A DNA stretch of 64,000 nt from Pseudomonas sp. H9. Its GTDB lineage: Bacteria > Pseudomonadota > Gammaproteobacteria > Pseudomonadales > Pseudomonadaceae. Under the pieces are notes generated by a model that was given only the letters and a program-made list of their open reading frames with translations, was not told where the DNA came from and did no database searches. Shown in pieces: positions 19,960 through 27,402 of this stretch (position 1 is the stretch's first letter; every line of letters begins with the position of its first letter). A program made the position numbers and the translations under genes. The stretch covers positions 1-64,000 of the forward strand of contig NZ_SMOK01000047.1 of NCBI RefSeq assembly GCF_004353925.1, read 5' to 3'.

Positions 19960-20973
19960 TTAGGCGAGCTTGCAACCATCAAAAAAGCGCTCACGCCCCA
20001 GCAGCATCAAGGCCGCTCGCTTGTGTGGAAAGTCGAATTCCTTTTCGCAGTGAAAACACTGGTCGTGCATGTAGCCGATCATTTTGCTGTTGTCAGCGCG
20101 CGGCTCGGCCACCACTCGCTGGGTGCGCGGGTCATCAAGAAACAGGTAGTGCACCAGGGCTGACAGCCAACTGGCGACTTTGTGCGGGCCGCGGTGATGC
20201 TCTTCGCCGACCAGCATGTGAATGCCACGGTCATAATCGTCGACCGGGTAAAACGGCGCGATGCGATCTTCCTTGGCCCAGTAGGCTTCGAAATAGGCAA
20301 AGGGCTGGTCGTCGAAACAACCGATCAAGGTCAAACTGTGCGGGTCGGCCTGCAGCTTGCTCAGGTATTCGCGGTGTTGTTCCAGGCTGCCGCCCTCCTG
20401 CCAGAAGTTCAGCACCCGCGGGTTGTTCTGCCAGCGGTTGAAGCGCTCCAGGTCGCTGTCGATTTCCAAGGTGCGCAGCGACACCCAGGCGCCCAGGCGG
20501 GCATCGAAACGCCGGTAGACCTCCCCACGCGGTTTCGGTGCCCGGCGCGGGTGGCGTTTACCCTCCGTCATTTGCATCTGTTGTGGATAAACACCTGCAT
20601 AGGCCTGGCCCAACCAAGGCTGCGGCAATTGCCAGAATTGCGTCCGCTCACAGTGATACACACCGGCCTCGGCTTGAGCCACCAACAAACCGCTGAGCAG
20701 CACATCAGTCGGTGCTGTGTTCAGGTGCCAGGTCAGCCGCTGACAAGCCGGGTCTCGGGCGAACAGCCAATAGCACGCCGCCCACAGAGCCTGCTGCGCG
20801 CGCTCCTGGGCAAGCTCTTCAAGGTGAACATGCAAGGTTTCGCCGCGCGTCAGGCGTACGCGAATCAACGGACGGCCTTCCAATACAAGGCTCAGGTGGC
20901 AATCACCTTCATCGGCATGAAGGCTGCGCCAGCGGGGTAAAGACAAGGGTTGCGAAGCAGTGTCGAACGGCAT
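19960..20973 (-). CDS. Siderophore-type N-acetyltransferase (IucB/AlcB/PvdY-like)
   Basis: Protein of 337 aa. The C-terminal half (about 145-337) is a GNAT acyltransferase of the AlcB/IucB group that acylates hydroxylamine siderophore precursors; typical stretches are RFNRWQNNPRVLNFWQE, YFEAYWAKED and EPRADNSKMI. The N-terminal half is less recognisable. A consensus PvdS box lies 40 bp upstream, so it should be made with pyoverdine. A role in acylating N5-hydroxy-ornithine (as PvdYII) is plausible, but the pyoverdine peptide of this strain is unknown, so I give no symbol. Confidence 0.75.
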   Translation of the reverse strand: MPFDTASQPLSLPRWRSLHADEGDCHLSLVLEGRPLIRVRLTRGETLHVHLEELAQERAQQALWAACYWLFARDPACQRLTWHLNTAPTDVLLSGLLVAQAEAGVYHCERTQFWQLPQPWLGQAYAGVYPQQMQMTEGKRHPRRAPKPRGEVYRRFDARLGAWVSLRTLEIDSDLERFNRWQNNPRVLNFWQEGGSLEQHREYLSKLQADPHSLTLIGCFDDQPFAYFEAYWAKEDRIAPFYPVDDYDRGIHMLVGEEHHRGPHKVASWLSALVHYLFLDDPRTQRVVAEPRADNSKMIGYMHDQCFHCEKEFDFPHKRAALMLLGRERFFDGCKLA

Positions 20974-21011
20974 GGACTTGGCTCACGAAGGAAAGGTGCT
21001 CACCTTTGTGA

Positions 21012-21035
21012 ACGTGACCGTGAGCCGGAAATTTA
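21012..21035 (-). promoter_or_regulatory. Consensus PvdS box for the acetyltransferase gene
   Basis: Minus-strand CCTAAAT, 16 bases, then CGT, an exact match to the iron-starvation consensus TAAAT-N16-CGT. The TAAAT overlaps the TAA stop of the upstream binding-protein gene. The predicted leader is only about 30 nt. Confidence 0.75.
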
Positions 21036-21809
21036 GGGGGCTGGTGGGGTAATCACGCTGATGCGATAGGGCTGGAAAATACGCAGCAGTTCGCCGTTGT
21101 CACGCAGCTGCTGCATCAGGTCGGCGAAAGCCTGAGCACTGATCGGCGCTCCCGGACGCAACAAGGCGTAATGGTGATAAACCTGATCGATCCGTTGAGA
21201 GGTCAGCAACTGCCCGCTGCTTTTCGGGTTACGCACCAAAAATTCGCTGAGGTAGGAGCGCGTGACCAAGGCGATATCCGCCCGACCGCGCTGCACCATC
21301 AGCAGGTTGCTGTCGTGAGAATAGGTCAGTGTGGCGTTGTAATGCTCGGCCAGAAACTGCGGGTCGGGGTTGAAGTCGGCGAAGGCGTAGTGAAAGCCAC
21401 TGTACAAGGCCAGGCGCTTGCCACGAAGGTCGGCGAAATAACGCTCATCACGGTCCGGTTGATTTCGGGTGACAAACACTTCGGCGTCTTCCAGGCCCAT
21501 GTCGACCGCTTCGTGCTCGATCCCCTGCCAACCCCACTGCGGATTCTCGAAGATCGCCATGTCGGTACGCCCCTGACGCAAATCACCAAAGCGCCGCGGG
21601 ATCGAGGTGGGCACCAGGACGAAACGGTAGTGTTGCTGGGAGTTGTTCAACGCCTCGACCAACTGTGGCAACAGCCCGGTCTCGGCACCCTTTTCGGGAC
21701 GTACAGTATAAGGAGGGAAATGCGCCGCCCCGATCTTGACTTCGATTTCGTCGAACGCTTGGGCCATCGGCGCCAGCCACAGCATGGCGAGCATCAACAG
21801 CAATGGCAT
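21033..21809 (-). CDS. Periplasmic solute-binding-like protein (SBP_bac_3 type)
   Basis: Secreted protein of 258 aa from ATG 21809, with a signal peptide ending near AQA-FDE. The remainder resembles the amino-acid-binding family 3 fold: PPYTV near the mature N-terminus, GLLPQLVEALNN, RQGRTDMAIFENPQ, LRGKRLALYSG, and RGRADIALVTRSYL. No transporter genes accompany it, so it may be a stand-alone binding protein. An upstream TTG at 21836 would add nine residues; neither start has a strong ribosome site. The ligand is unknown. Confidence 0.7.
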   Translation of the reverse strand: MPLLLMLAMLWLAPMAQAFDEIEVKIGAAHFPPYTVRPEKGAETGLLPQLVEALNNSQQHYRFVLVPTSIPRRFGDLRQGRTDMAIFENPQWGWQGIEHEAVDMGLEDAEVFVTRNQPDRDERYFADLRGKRLALYSGFHYAFADFNPDPQFLAEHYNATLTYSHDSNLLMVQRGRADIALVTRSYLSEFLVRNPKSSGQLLTSQRIDQVYHHYALLRPGAPISAQAFADLMQQLRDNGELLRIFQPYRISVITPPAP

Positions 21810-22001
21810 AGTCTGCGGCGTGGGCGTTGGACTCAAAGCTACACACTCTTTGCGGGTTTGAACCGGGTTGCGCCTAAGCTAGGCGTTTTCAAGACGCGGC
21901 ACAACTATCGATTATGCCAAATTGCCACTGGCAATACGCCAGGGATACCCCAAGCGCTCAAGTTTGGCTACGCTCTAGCGAGTCTTGCAAGGAAACTAAC
22001 T

Positions 22002-22553
22002 ATGGGGCATTGGCTGGTGATCGACCTGGAAGCAACCACAGATGATGGGGGTTGGCCGGTCACAGATATGGAAGTCATCGAAATTGGTGCAACGCTGGTC
22101 AATCGACAAGGCCGGGAGGTCGATCATTTTCAACGTTTTGTCAAACCGCGGCGGCGCCCGCAACTTACCCCCTTCTGCCGGGAACTGACGCATATCAGCC
22201 AGGCCAGCGTCGACGCCGCAGCCCCCTTCAGCGAAGTCTGGGGGCAGTTCGAGCGCTGGATCAGCCATCACCGGGGGCACCTGCAAGCCTGGGTCAGCTG
22301 GGGCGACTACGACCGCCAGCAACTGCTGCAAGAGTGGCAACAGCATCAACTGCACAGCCTGCTCGCCGACCTGCCGCACATCAACCTCAAGCAGCGTTTT
22401 GCCAAAGCCCGCCAACTCCAACGTCCACTGGGCCTCAACGGCGCCTTGCAACTGGCTGGCCTGCAGTTTTGCGGGCAGCAACACCGCGCCCTGGAAGATG
22501 CCCGCAATACCGCACGCTTGCTGCCACTGAGCCTGCCCGCCAACGGCACCTGA
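22002..22553 (+). CDS. DEDDh 3'-5' exonuclease (ERI-1/KapD-like)
   Basis: Exonuclease-fold protein of 183 aa. It shows DLEAT (residues 7-11) for Exo I, the Exo II region SWGDYDRQ, and HRALEDARNTARL for Exo III, giving the DEDDh metal-binding set of the DnaQ superfamily. The DLEATTDD opening is typical of the ERI-1/KapD branch, which acts on small RNA or single-stranded ends. It starts at ATG 22002 after AAGGA. The genuine substrate cannot be read from sequence. Confidence 0.83.
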   Translation: MGHWLVIDLEATTDDGGWPVTDMEVIEIGATLVNRQGREVDHFQRFVKPRRRPQLTPFCRELTHISQASVDAAAPFSEVWGQFERWISHHRGHLQAWVSWGDYDRQQLLQEWQQHQLHSLLADLPHINLKQRFAKARQLQRPLGLNGALQLAGLQFCGQQHRALEDARNTARLLPLSLPANGT

Positions 22554-22623
22554 AAGCGGATGACGGCGCCAGGCGCCTTGGGCATACTGGCCAACCTTTT
22601 CAGCCCCTTTTCAGGAGTCGCCC

Positions 22624-22908
22624 ATGTTTAAGGTCAACGAGTACTTTGATGGCACCGTCAAGTCGATCGCCTTCGGCACCGCCGAAGGGCCGGCCACAGT
22701 CGGCGTGATGGCCCCCGGCGAGTACGAATTCGGCACCGCCCAACGCGAGATCATGCACGTGGTGTCTGGCGCCCTGACCGTCAAACTTCCCGACAGCGAC
22801 AACTGGGAAACCTTTTCGGCAGGCAGCCAGTTCAATGTGCCGGCCAACAGCAAGTTCCAACTGAAAGTGGCGGTCGATACTGCTTACCTGTGCGAGTATC
22901 GCGGCTGA
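22624..22908 (+). CDS. ppnP: Pyrimidine/purine nucleoside phosphorylase PpnP
   Basis: Small single-domain cupin of 94 aa matching the PpnP (YaiE, DUF1255) family, which splits purine and pyrimidine nucleosides with phosphate. Hallmarks are FGTAEGPATVGVMAPGEYEF, EIMHVVSGALTV and NVPANSKFQL. The length is normal for the family and CAGGAG precedes the ATG. It follows the exonuclease gene by 70 bp in the same direction. Confidence 0.92.
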   Translation: MFKVNEYFDGTVKSIAFGTAEGPATVGVMAPGEYEFGTAQREIMHVVSGALTVKLPDSDNWETFSAGSQFNVPANSKFQLKVAVDTAYLCEYRG

Positions 22909-22918
22909 TCAGTTAAAC

Positions 22919-22977
22919 CCATCGCGGGGCAAACCCGCTCCTACAGGCTTTGTGGGAGCGGGCTTGCCCCGCGATGC
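22919..22977. repeat. REP pair between ppnP and the hydrolase gene
   Basis: Two inverted REP cores (about 22919-22945 and 22950-22976) form a long hairpin between convergent genes. The right arm ends two bases before the hydrolase stop codon. Confidence 0.85.
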
Positions 22978-22978
22978 A

Positions 22979-23668
22979 TTAGCACACAAATGCCATGATT
23001 CGATCTGCAGCCGTCTGCAGGTGATCACTATGGCTGAACCCCGAAGCCTTCAATGGCTTCAGGTCATGGTCCCCCGCCTCCAGCCAACACAGTTCAATCG
23101 CCGGCGATAACACATAACCTTCCACCGCCTGCCGATTGCCCAACGCATCCCGCTCGCCCTGAACGATCAGCGTCGGCGTTTTCAGCTCGGCCAGATGCGC
23201 GACGCGCGGCTTCTCCGGTTTACCCGCGGCATAGAAGGGATACCCCAGACACACCAGTGCATCTGCCCCCAACTCATCAGCCAACAAACTGGCCATCCGC
23301 CCGCCCATTGACTTGCCACCAATGGCCAACGTCCCAGTGACCAATGGTCGCACCTGCTGATACACCTCACGCCAGCATTCCAGCAGCTTTGCCTGTGGAT
23401 TTGGAGGCCTTTTGCCACCATCAAGACGGCGCTGCGCCATGTAAGGAAACTCAAAGCGCAACACCCCCAGCCCTTGTGCCGCCAGCCTTTGCGCCATTTC
23501 TTCCATGAACGCGCTGTCCATCGGAGCACCCGCGCCATGGGCCAAGATCAGGCAACACAAATGCGCGCCATCCTCCTGATTTTGCGGGGCATTCCAGCGC
23601 CAGCCGTGCCGTTCGATCAAGTGCCGCCATTGATCCCCGTCAATACCGGCCAATTGCCCATTACTCAT
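22979..23668 (-). CDS. Alpha/beta hydrolase of the KANL3/TEX30 family
   Basis: Protein of 229 aa. It shows the oxyanion region LILAHGAGAPMDS, the nucleophile elbow GKSMGGRMAS, an acid-containing strand TLIVQGERDALG and the His in LEAGDHDLKP. These form a Ser-Asp-His triad in a compact hydrolase of the dienelactone-hydrolase-like KANL3/TEX30 group. The substrate is unknown. I start at ATG 23668, where the recognisable protein begins; an in-frame start 19 codons earlier overlaps the divergent ccoN region. An Anr box for the cco operon lies within its first codons. Confidence 0.8.
   Translation of the reverse strand: MSNGQLAGIDGDQWRHLIERHGWRWNAPQNQEDGAHLCCLILAHGAGAPMDSAFMEEMAQRLAAQGLGVLRFEFPYMAQRRLDGGKRPPNPQAKLLECWREVYQQVRPLVTGTLAIGGKSMGGRMASLLADELGADALVCLGYPFYAAGKPEKPRVAHLAELKTPTLIVQGERDALGNRQAVEGYVLSPAIELCWLEAGDHDLKPLKASGFSHSDHLQTAADRIMAFVC
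23630..23643 (+). promoter_or_regulatory. Anr box for the first ccoNOQP operon
   Basis: TTGAT-CCCC-GTCAA differs in one base from TTGAT-N4-ATCAA. It is centred 81 bp before the ccoN start and lies inside the 5' coding part of the divergent hydrolase gene. Class II activation would place the transcript start near 23678. Confidence 0.65.
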
Positions 23669-23717
23669 GCTTGCCTCGCTATTTAGCCTGCCTATAACCG
23701 TGGATGGGAACCCATAC

Positions 23718-25148
23718 ATGAACACAACCAGCAGTACCGCCTACAACTACAAGGTGGTCCGCCAATTCGCCATTATGACGGTGGTGTGGGGAATCGTCGG
23801 GATGGGGCTCGGCGTTTTTCTTGCCGCGCAACTCGTCTGGCCTTCGCTCAACTTCGACCTCCCCTGGACCAGCTTCGGACGTCTACGCCCGCTGCACACC
23901 AACGCAGTAATCTTCGCCTTTGGCGGTTGCGCGCTGTTTGCCGCTTCGTACTATTCGGTCCAGCGAACCTGCCAGACCACCCTGTTCTCACCACGCCTTG
24001 CCTCGTTCACCTTCTGGGCCTGGCAATTGGTGATCGTGCTCGCTGCAGTCACTCTGCCACTGGGTTATACCAGCTCCAAGGAATACGCCGAACTGGAATG
24101 GCCGATCGATATCCTGATCACCATCGTCTGGGTCGCGTACGCCGTGGTGTTCTTCGGCACCCTGCTCAAGCGCACCACCAAGCACATCTATGTCGGTAAC
24201 TGGTTCTTCGGTGCGTTCATCATCACCGTGGCGATCCTGCATATCGTCAACAACCTGGAAGTACCGGTCAGCCTGACCAAGTCCTACTCGCTGTACAGCG
24301 GCGCCACTGACGCCATGGTGCAGTGGTGGTACGGCCACAACGCCGTGGGCTTCTTCCTGACCGCCGGCTTCCTGGGGATGATGTACTACTTCGTGCCCAA
24401 GCAGGCTGAGCGTCCGGTGTATTCCTATCGCCTGTCGATCGTGCACTTCTGGGCGCTGATCACCCTGTACATCTGGGCCGGCCCGCACCACTTGCACTAC
24501 ACCGCTCTGCCAGACTGGGCGCAGTCGCTGGGCATGATCATGTCGCTGATCCTCCTGGCTCCGAGCTGGGGCGGCATGATCAACGGCATGATGACCTTGT
24601 CGGGCGCCTGGCATAAGCTGCGCAGCGACCCGATCCTGCGTTTCCTCGTGGTTTCCCTGGCGTTCTACGGCATGTCGACCTTTGAAGGTCCGATGATGGC
24701 GATCAAGACCGTCAACGCCCTGTCGCACTACACCGACTGGACCATCGGCCACGTACACGCTGGCGCCTTGGGCTGGGTAGCGATGATTTCGATCGGCGCC
24801 CTGTACCACATGATCCCGAAAGTCTTCGGCCGCGAGCAGATGTACAGCCTGGGCCTGATCAACGCGCACTTCTGGCTGGCCACTATCGGCACCGTGCTCT
24901 ACATCGCCTCGATGTGGGTCAACGGTATTGCCCAGGGCCTGATGTGGCGCGCAGTCAACGCCGACGGCACGCTGACCTACTCCTTCGTCGAAACCCTGGT
25001 GGCCAGCCACCCTGGCTTCATCGTGCGCTTCGTCGGCGGGGCGATCTTCCTCGCTGGCATGCTGCTGATGGCCTACAACACCTGGCGCACTGTGCGTGCC
25101 CCGGTGGCCGCGACTGCGCCTGCCCCTGCCGCCGCGCAACTGGCCTGA
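23718..25148 (+). CDS. ccoN: cbb3 cytochrome c oxidase catalytic subunit CcoN (operon 1)
   Basis: Polytopic membrane subunit of 476 aa that reduces O2 and pumps protons with very high O2 affinity. Heme-copper ligands are visible in HTNAVIF, WWYGHNAVGFF, the HHLHY pair and HVHAGALGW. The start at 23718 gives MNTTSS and matches the paralogue's N-terminus. It heads ccoNOQP-1. Its place and Anr box match the low-oxygen operon named cco2 in P. aeruginosa, although P. putida numbering calls it 1. It is very close to the second copy at 27403. Confidence 0.96.
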   Translation: MNTTSSTAYNYKVVRQFAIMTVVWGIVGMGLGVFLAAQLVWPSLNFDLPWTSFGRLRPLHTNAVIFAFGGCALFAASYYSVQRTCQTTLFSPRLASFTFWAWQLVIVLAAVTLPLGYTSSKEYAELEWPIDILITIVWVAYAVVFFGTLLKRTTKHIYVGNWFFGAFIITVAILHIVNNLEVPVSLTKSYSLYSGATDAMVQWWYGHNAVGFFLTAGFLGMMYYFVPKQAERPVYSYRLSIVHFWALITLYIWAGPHHLHYTALPDWAQSLGMIMSLILLAPSWGGMINGMMTLSGAWHKLRSDPILRFLVVSLAFYGMSTFEGPMMAIKTVNALSHYTDWTIGHVHAGALGWVAMISIGALYHMIPKVFGREQMYSLGLINAHFWLATIGTVLYIASMWVNGIAQGLMWRAVNADGTLTYSFVETLVASHPGFIVRFVGGAIFLAGMLLMAYNTWRTVRAPVAATAPAPAAAQLA

Positions 25149-25158
25149 GGAGATCGAG

Positions 25159-25767
25159 ATGAAACACGAAGTAATCGAGAAGAACGTCTTCCTGCTGGTG
25201 CTGCTGATGGTGTTTGCCGTGAGCATCGGCGGCCTGACCCAGATCGTCCCGCTGTTCTTCCAGGACGTCACCAACAAGCCGGTCGAAGGCATGAAGCCGT
25301 ACACCGCGCTGCAACTGGAAGGCCGCGACATCTATATCCGTGAAGGTTGCGTGCAGTGCCACTCGCAGATGATCCGTCCGTTCCGCGCTGAAACCGAGCG
25401 CTACGGCCACTACTCGGTCGCCGGTGAGAGCGTTTGGGATCACCCATTCCTGTGGGGTTCCAAGCGTACCGGCCCGGACCTGGCCCGTGTCGGCGGCCGC
25501 TACTCCGATGACTGGCACCGCGCTCACTTGTACAACCCGCGCAACGTCGTGCCTGAGTCGAAGATGCCGGCTTACCCATGGCTGGTCGCAAGCCCGGTAG
25601 ACAGCAGCCATACCGAAACCAAGCTGCGCACCATGCGCACCCTCGGCGTGCCTTACACCGACGCCGATATCAGCGGTGCCGTGGAATCGATCAAGGGCAA
25701 GACCGAGATGGATGCGCTGGTCGCCTACCTGCAGGTGCTCGGCACCGCGATCAAGAACAAGAGGTAA
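25159..25767 (+). CDS. ccoO: cbb3 oxidase mono-heme subunit CcoO (operon 1)
   Basis: Membrane-anchored cytochrome c of 202 aa that feeds electrons to CcoN. It has one N-terminal membrane helix and the heme c motif CVQCH in the CVQCHSQMIRPF block, with FLWGSKRTGPDLARVGGRYSDDWH typical of the family. GAGGAGATCGAG precedes the start. It differs from the second copy mainly around residues 145-175. Confidence 0.95.
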   Translation: MKHEVIEKNVFLLVLLMVFAVSIGGLTQIVPLFFQDVTNKPVEGMKPYTALQLEGRDIYIREGCVQCHSQMIRPFRAETERYGHYSVAGESVWDHPFLWGSKRTGPDLARVGGRYSDDWHRAHLYNPRNVVPESKMPAYPWLVASPVDSSHTETKLRTMRTLGVPYTDADISGAVESIKGKTEMDALVAYLQVLGTAIKNKR

Positions 25768-25772
25768 GGGCC

Positions 25773-25970
25773 ATGGACTTCACACTGGATATCGGCCAGC
25801 TGCGCGGCCTGGGCACCCTCCTGGTGGCCATCGCCTTCATCGGCCTGTCGCTGTGGGTGTTCAACCGGCGGCGTGACCGCGAGTTTGCCGAGGCAAGCCT
25901 GCTGCCATTCGCCGATGACCGCCTGGCACCTGTCGCCAACGAACCCGCACCGAGGAGTAACGGGCAATGA
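25773..25970 (+). CDS. ccoQ: cbb3 oxidase small subunit CcoQ (operon 1)
   Basis: Single-span membrane peptide of 65 aa with a hydrophobic helix (about residues 12-30) followed by basic NRRRDREF and an acidic, Pro-rich tail. CcoQ stabilises the complex. AGGTAAGG lies just before the ATG. Its stop overlaps the ccoP start (ATGA). Confidence 0.9.
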   Translation: MDFTLDIGQLRGLGTLLVAIAFIGLSLWVFNRRRDREFAEASLLPFADDRLAPVANEPAPRSNGQ

Positions 25971-26914
25971 CCACCTTCTGGAGTACGTACATCAGCGTAC
26001 TGACCATCGGCAGCCTGATCGGCTTGACCTGGCTGCTGCTGGCCACGCGCAAGGGCGAAAAGCCCAACGGCGGCGACCAGACCATGGGCCACAGCTTCGA
26101 CGGCATCGAGGAGTACGACAACCCGCTGCCCAAATGGTGGTTCTGGCTGTTCGTCGGCACCCTGGTGTTCTCGGTGGGCTACCTGATCCTCTACCCGGGC
26201 CTGGGTAACTGGAAAGGCATCCTGCCGGGCTATCAGGACGGCTGGACTCAGGTGAACGAATGGCAAAAGGAAATGGACAGGGCTGATGCCAAGTTTGGTC
26301 CGATCTTCGCCAAGTTCGCCGCCATGCCGGTTGAGGAAGTAGCCAAAGACCCGCAAGCGCTGAAAATGGGTGGCCGCCTGTTCGCCTCCAACTGCTCGGT
26401 GTGCCACGGCTCCGACGCCAAGGGTGCCTACGGCTTCCCTAACCTGACCGACAAGGACTGGCGCTGGGGCGGTGACCCGGACACCATCAAACAGTCGATC
26501 ATGAACGGCCGCCACGGCGTCATGCCAGCTTGGGCCGAAGTGATTGGCGAGCAAGGTGTGGCTGACGTCGCCGGCTTCGTTCTGACCAACCTCGATGGCC
26601 GCAAACTGCCGGAAGGTACCAAGGCCGATGTGGCCAATGGCGAGAAGCTCTTCGCAGCCAACTGTGTGGCTTGCCACGGCCCTGAAGGTAAAGGCACACC
26701 GGCGATGGGCGCACCGGACCTGACTCACCCGCAAGCGTTCATCTACGGTTCGAGTTTCGCCCAGCTGCAACAGACTATCCGTTACGGCCGTCAAGGCCAG
26801 ATGCCTGCGCAGGAAGCGATCCAAGGCAACGATAAAGTCCACCTGCTGGCCGCGTATGTCTACAGCCTGTCGCAGGATGAAGCAGGCCAGAGCGAAAACC
26901 TGTCTGCCAAGTAA
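25967..26914 (+). CDS. ccoP: cbb3 oxidase di-heme subunit CcoP (operon 1)
   Basis: Membrane-anchored di-heme cytochrome c of 315 aa that accepts electrons from soluble c-type cytochromes. It has two N-terminal membrane segments and two heme motifs, CSVCH and CVACH. The start overlaps the ccoQ stop. It is 11 residues shorter than the second copy because it lacks a charged insert after LPGYQ. Confidence 0.95.
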   Translation: MTTFWSTYISVLTIGSLIGLTWLLLATRKGEKPNGGDQTMGHSFDGIEEYDNPLPKWWFWLFVGTLVFSVGYLILYPGLGNWKGILPGYQDGWTQVNEWQKEMDRADAKFGPIFAKFAAMPVEEVAKDPQALKMGGRLFASNCSVCHGSDAKGAYGFPNLTDKDWRWGGDPDTIKQSIMNGRHGVMPAWAEVIGEQGVADVAGFVLTNLDGRKLPEGTKADVANGEKLFAANCVACHGPEGKGTPAMGAPDLTHPQAFIYGSSFAQLQQTIRYGRQGQMPAQEAIQGNDKVHLLAAYVYSLSQDEAGQSENLSAK

Positions 26915-26942
26915 AACGACCGCGTAACTGAGCCTTGACTCA

Positions 26943-26972
26943 AACCGCCGCATCCCTCCGGATGCGGCGGTT
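26943..26972 (+). terminator. Terminator-like hairpin after ccoP of operon 1
   Basis: Inverted repeat with arms CCGCCGCATCC (26945-26955) and complement (26960-26970), extended by flanking AA/TT, loop of 4. It is followed by a pyrimidine-rich rather than pure T tract. Confidence 0.65.
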
Positions 26973-26984
26973 CCCTTTCCCCCT

Positions 26985-27001
26985 TGCGACCAAGTGTCGC
27001 A
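26985..27001. promoter_or_regulatory. RoxR/PrrA-like inverted repeat
   Basis: TGCGAC-CAAGT-GTCGCA is a perfect 6-bp inverted repeat with a 5-bp spacer, resembling GCGNC-N5-GNCGC-type sites of the RegA/PrrA/RoxR redox regulators. It lies about 400 bp upstream of ccoN of operon 2. The regulator is inferred. Confidence 0.4.
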
Positions 27002-27402
27002 CCTCCCCCGCCGCCCCGCCTTGCAGCCGCCCTGATCGGAACTAAGCTTGTTGCCACAGCGACCGTCAGCCAGGGACCGTGAAATCCCTTGATCGGTCGT
27101 GACTGTTGAAGAATGCGTGCAAAGGCAGATGGGATCGGCTCGACCTCTTTGTACCCCAGTGGCCGGAAACGGAGACGGGGCACAACAAGCCTGACCGATT
27201 GGACAAGAAAAGATGAATAACAGTACACATATCAATCAGATAATTGTGTACACTTTGTCCGCCAACAGAGCCCGGAACAGCAGTAAACCGGGCTTTGGCA
27301 AGGGTCGGCGCGGGAGCCATCGCGTTGCAATAACCACACGGTTTATACATACTTGCGCCGATTTTTTAACCTACAAAAACACCCAAACCGTGGAACCTTA
27401 GA

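Larger units (their letters stand above)
26915..27402. other. 488-bp intergenic region between the two cco operons
   Basis: No gene is supported. It contains the terminator-like hairpin at 26943-26972, a GCGAC-N5-GTCGC site at 26986-27000 and a 7-bp inverted repeat GTACACA/TGTGTAC at 27223-27251. I see no Anr box here, which fits an aerobically expressed second operon. Confidence 0.6.

Noticed and set aside
27200..27402. Anr box upstream of the second cco operon
   Set aside because: Sequences such as ATCAATCAGATAATTG do not match TTGAT-N4-ATCAA on either strand.
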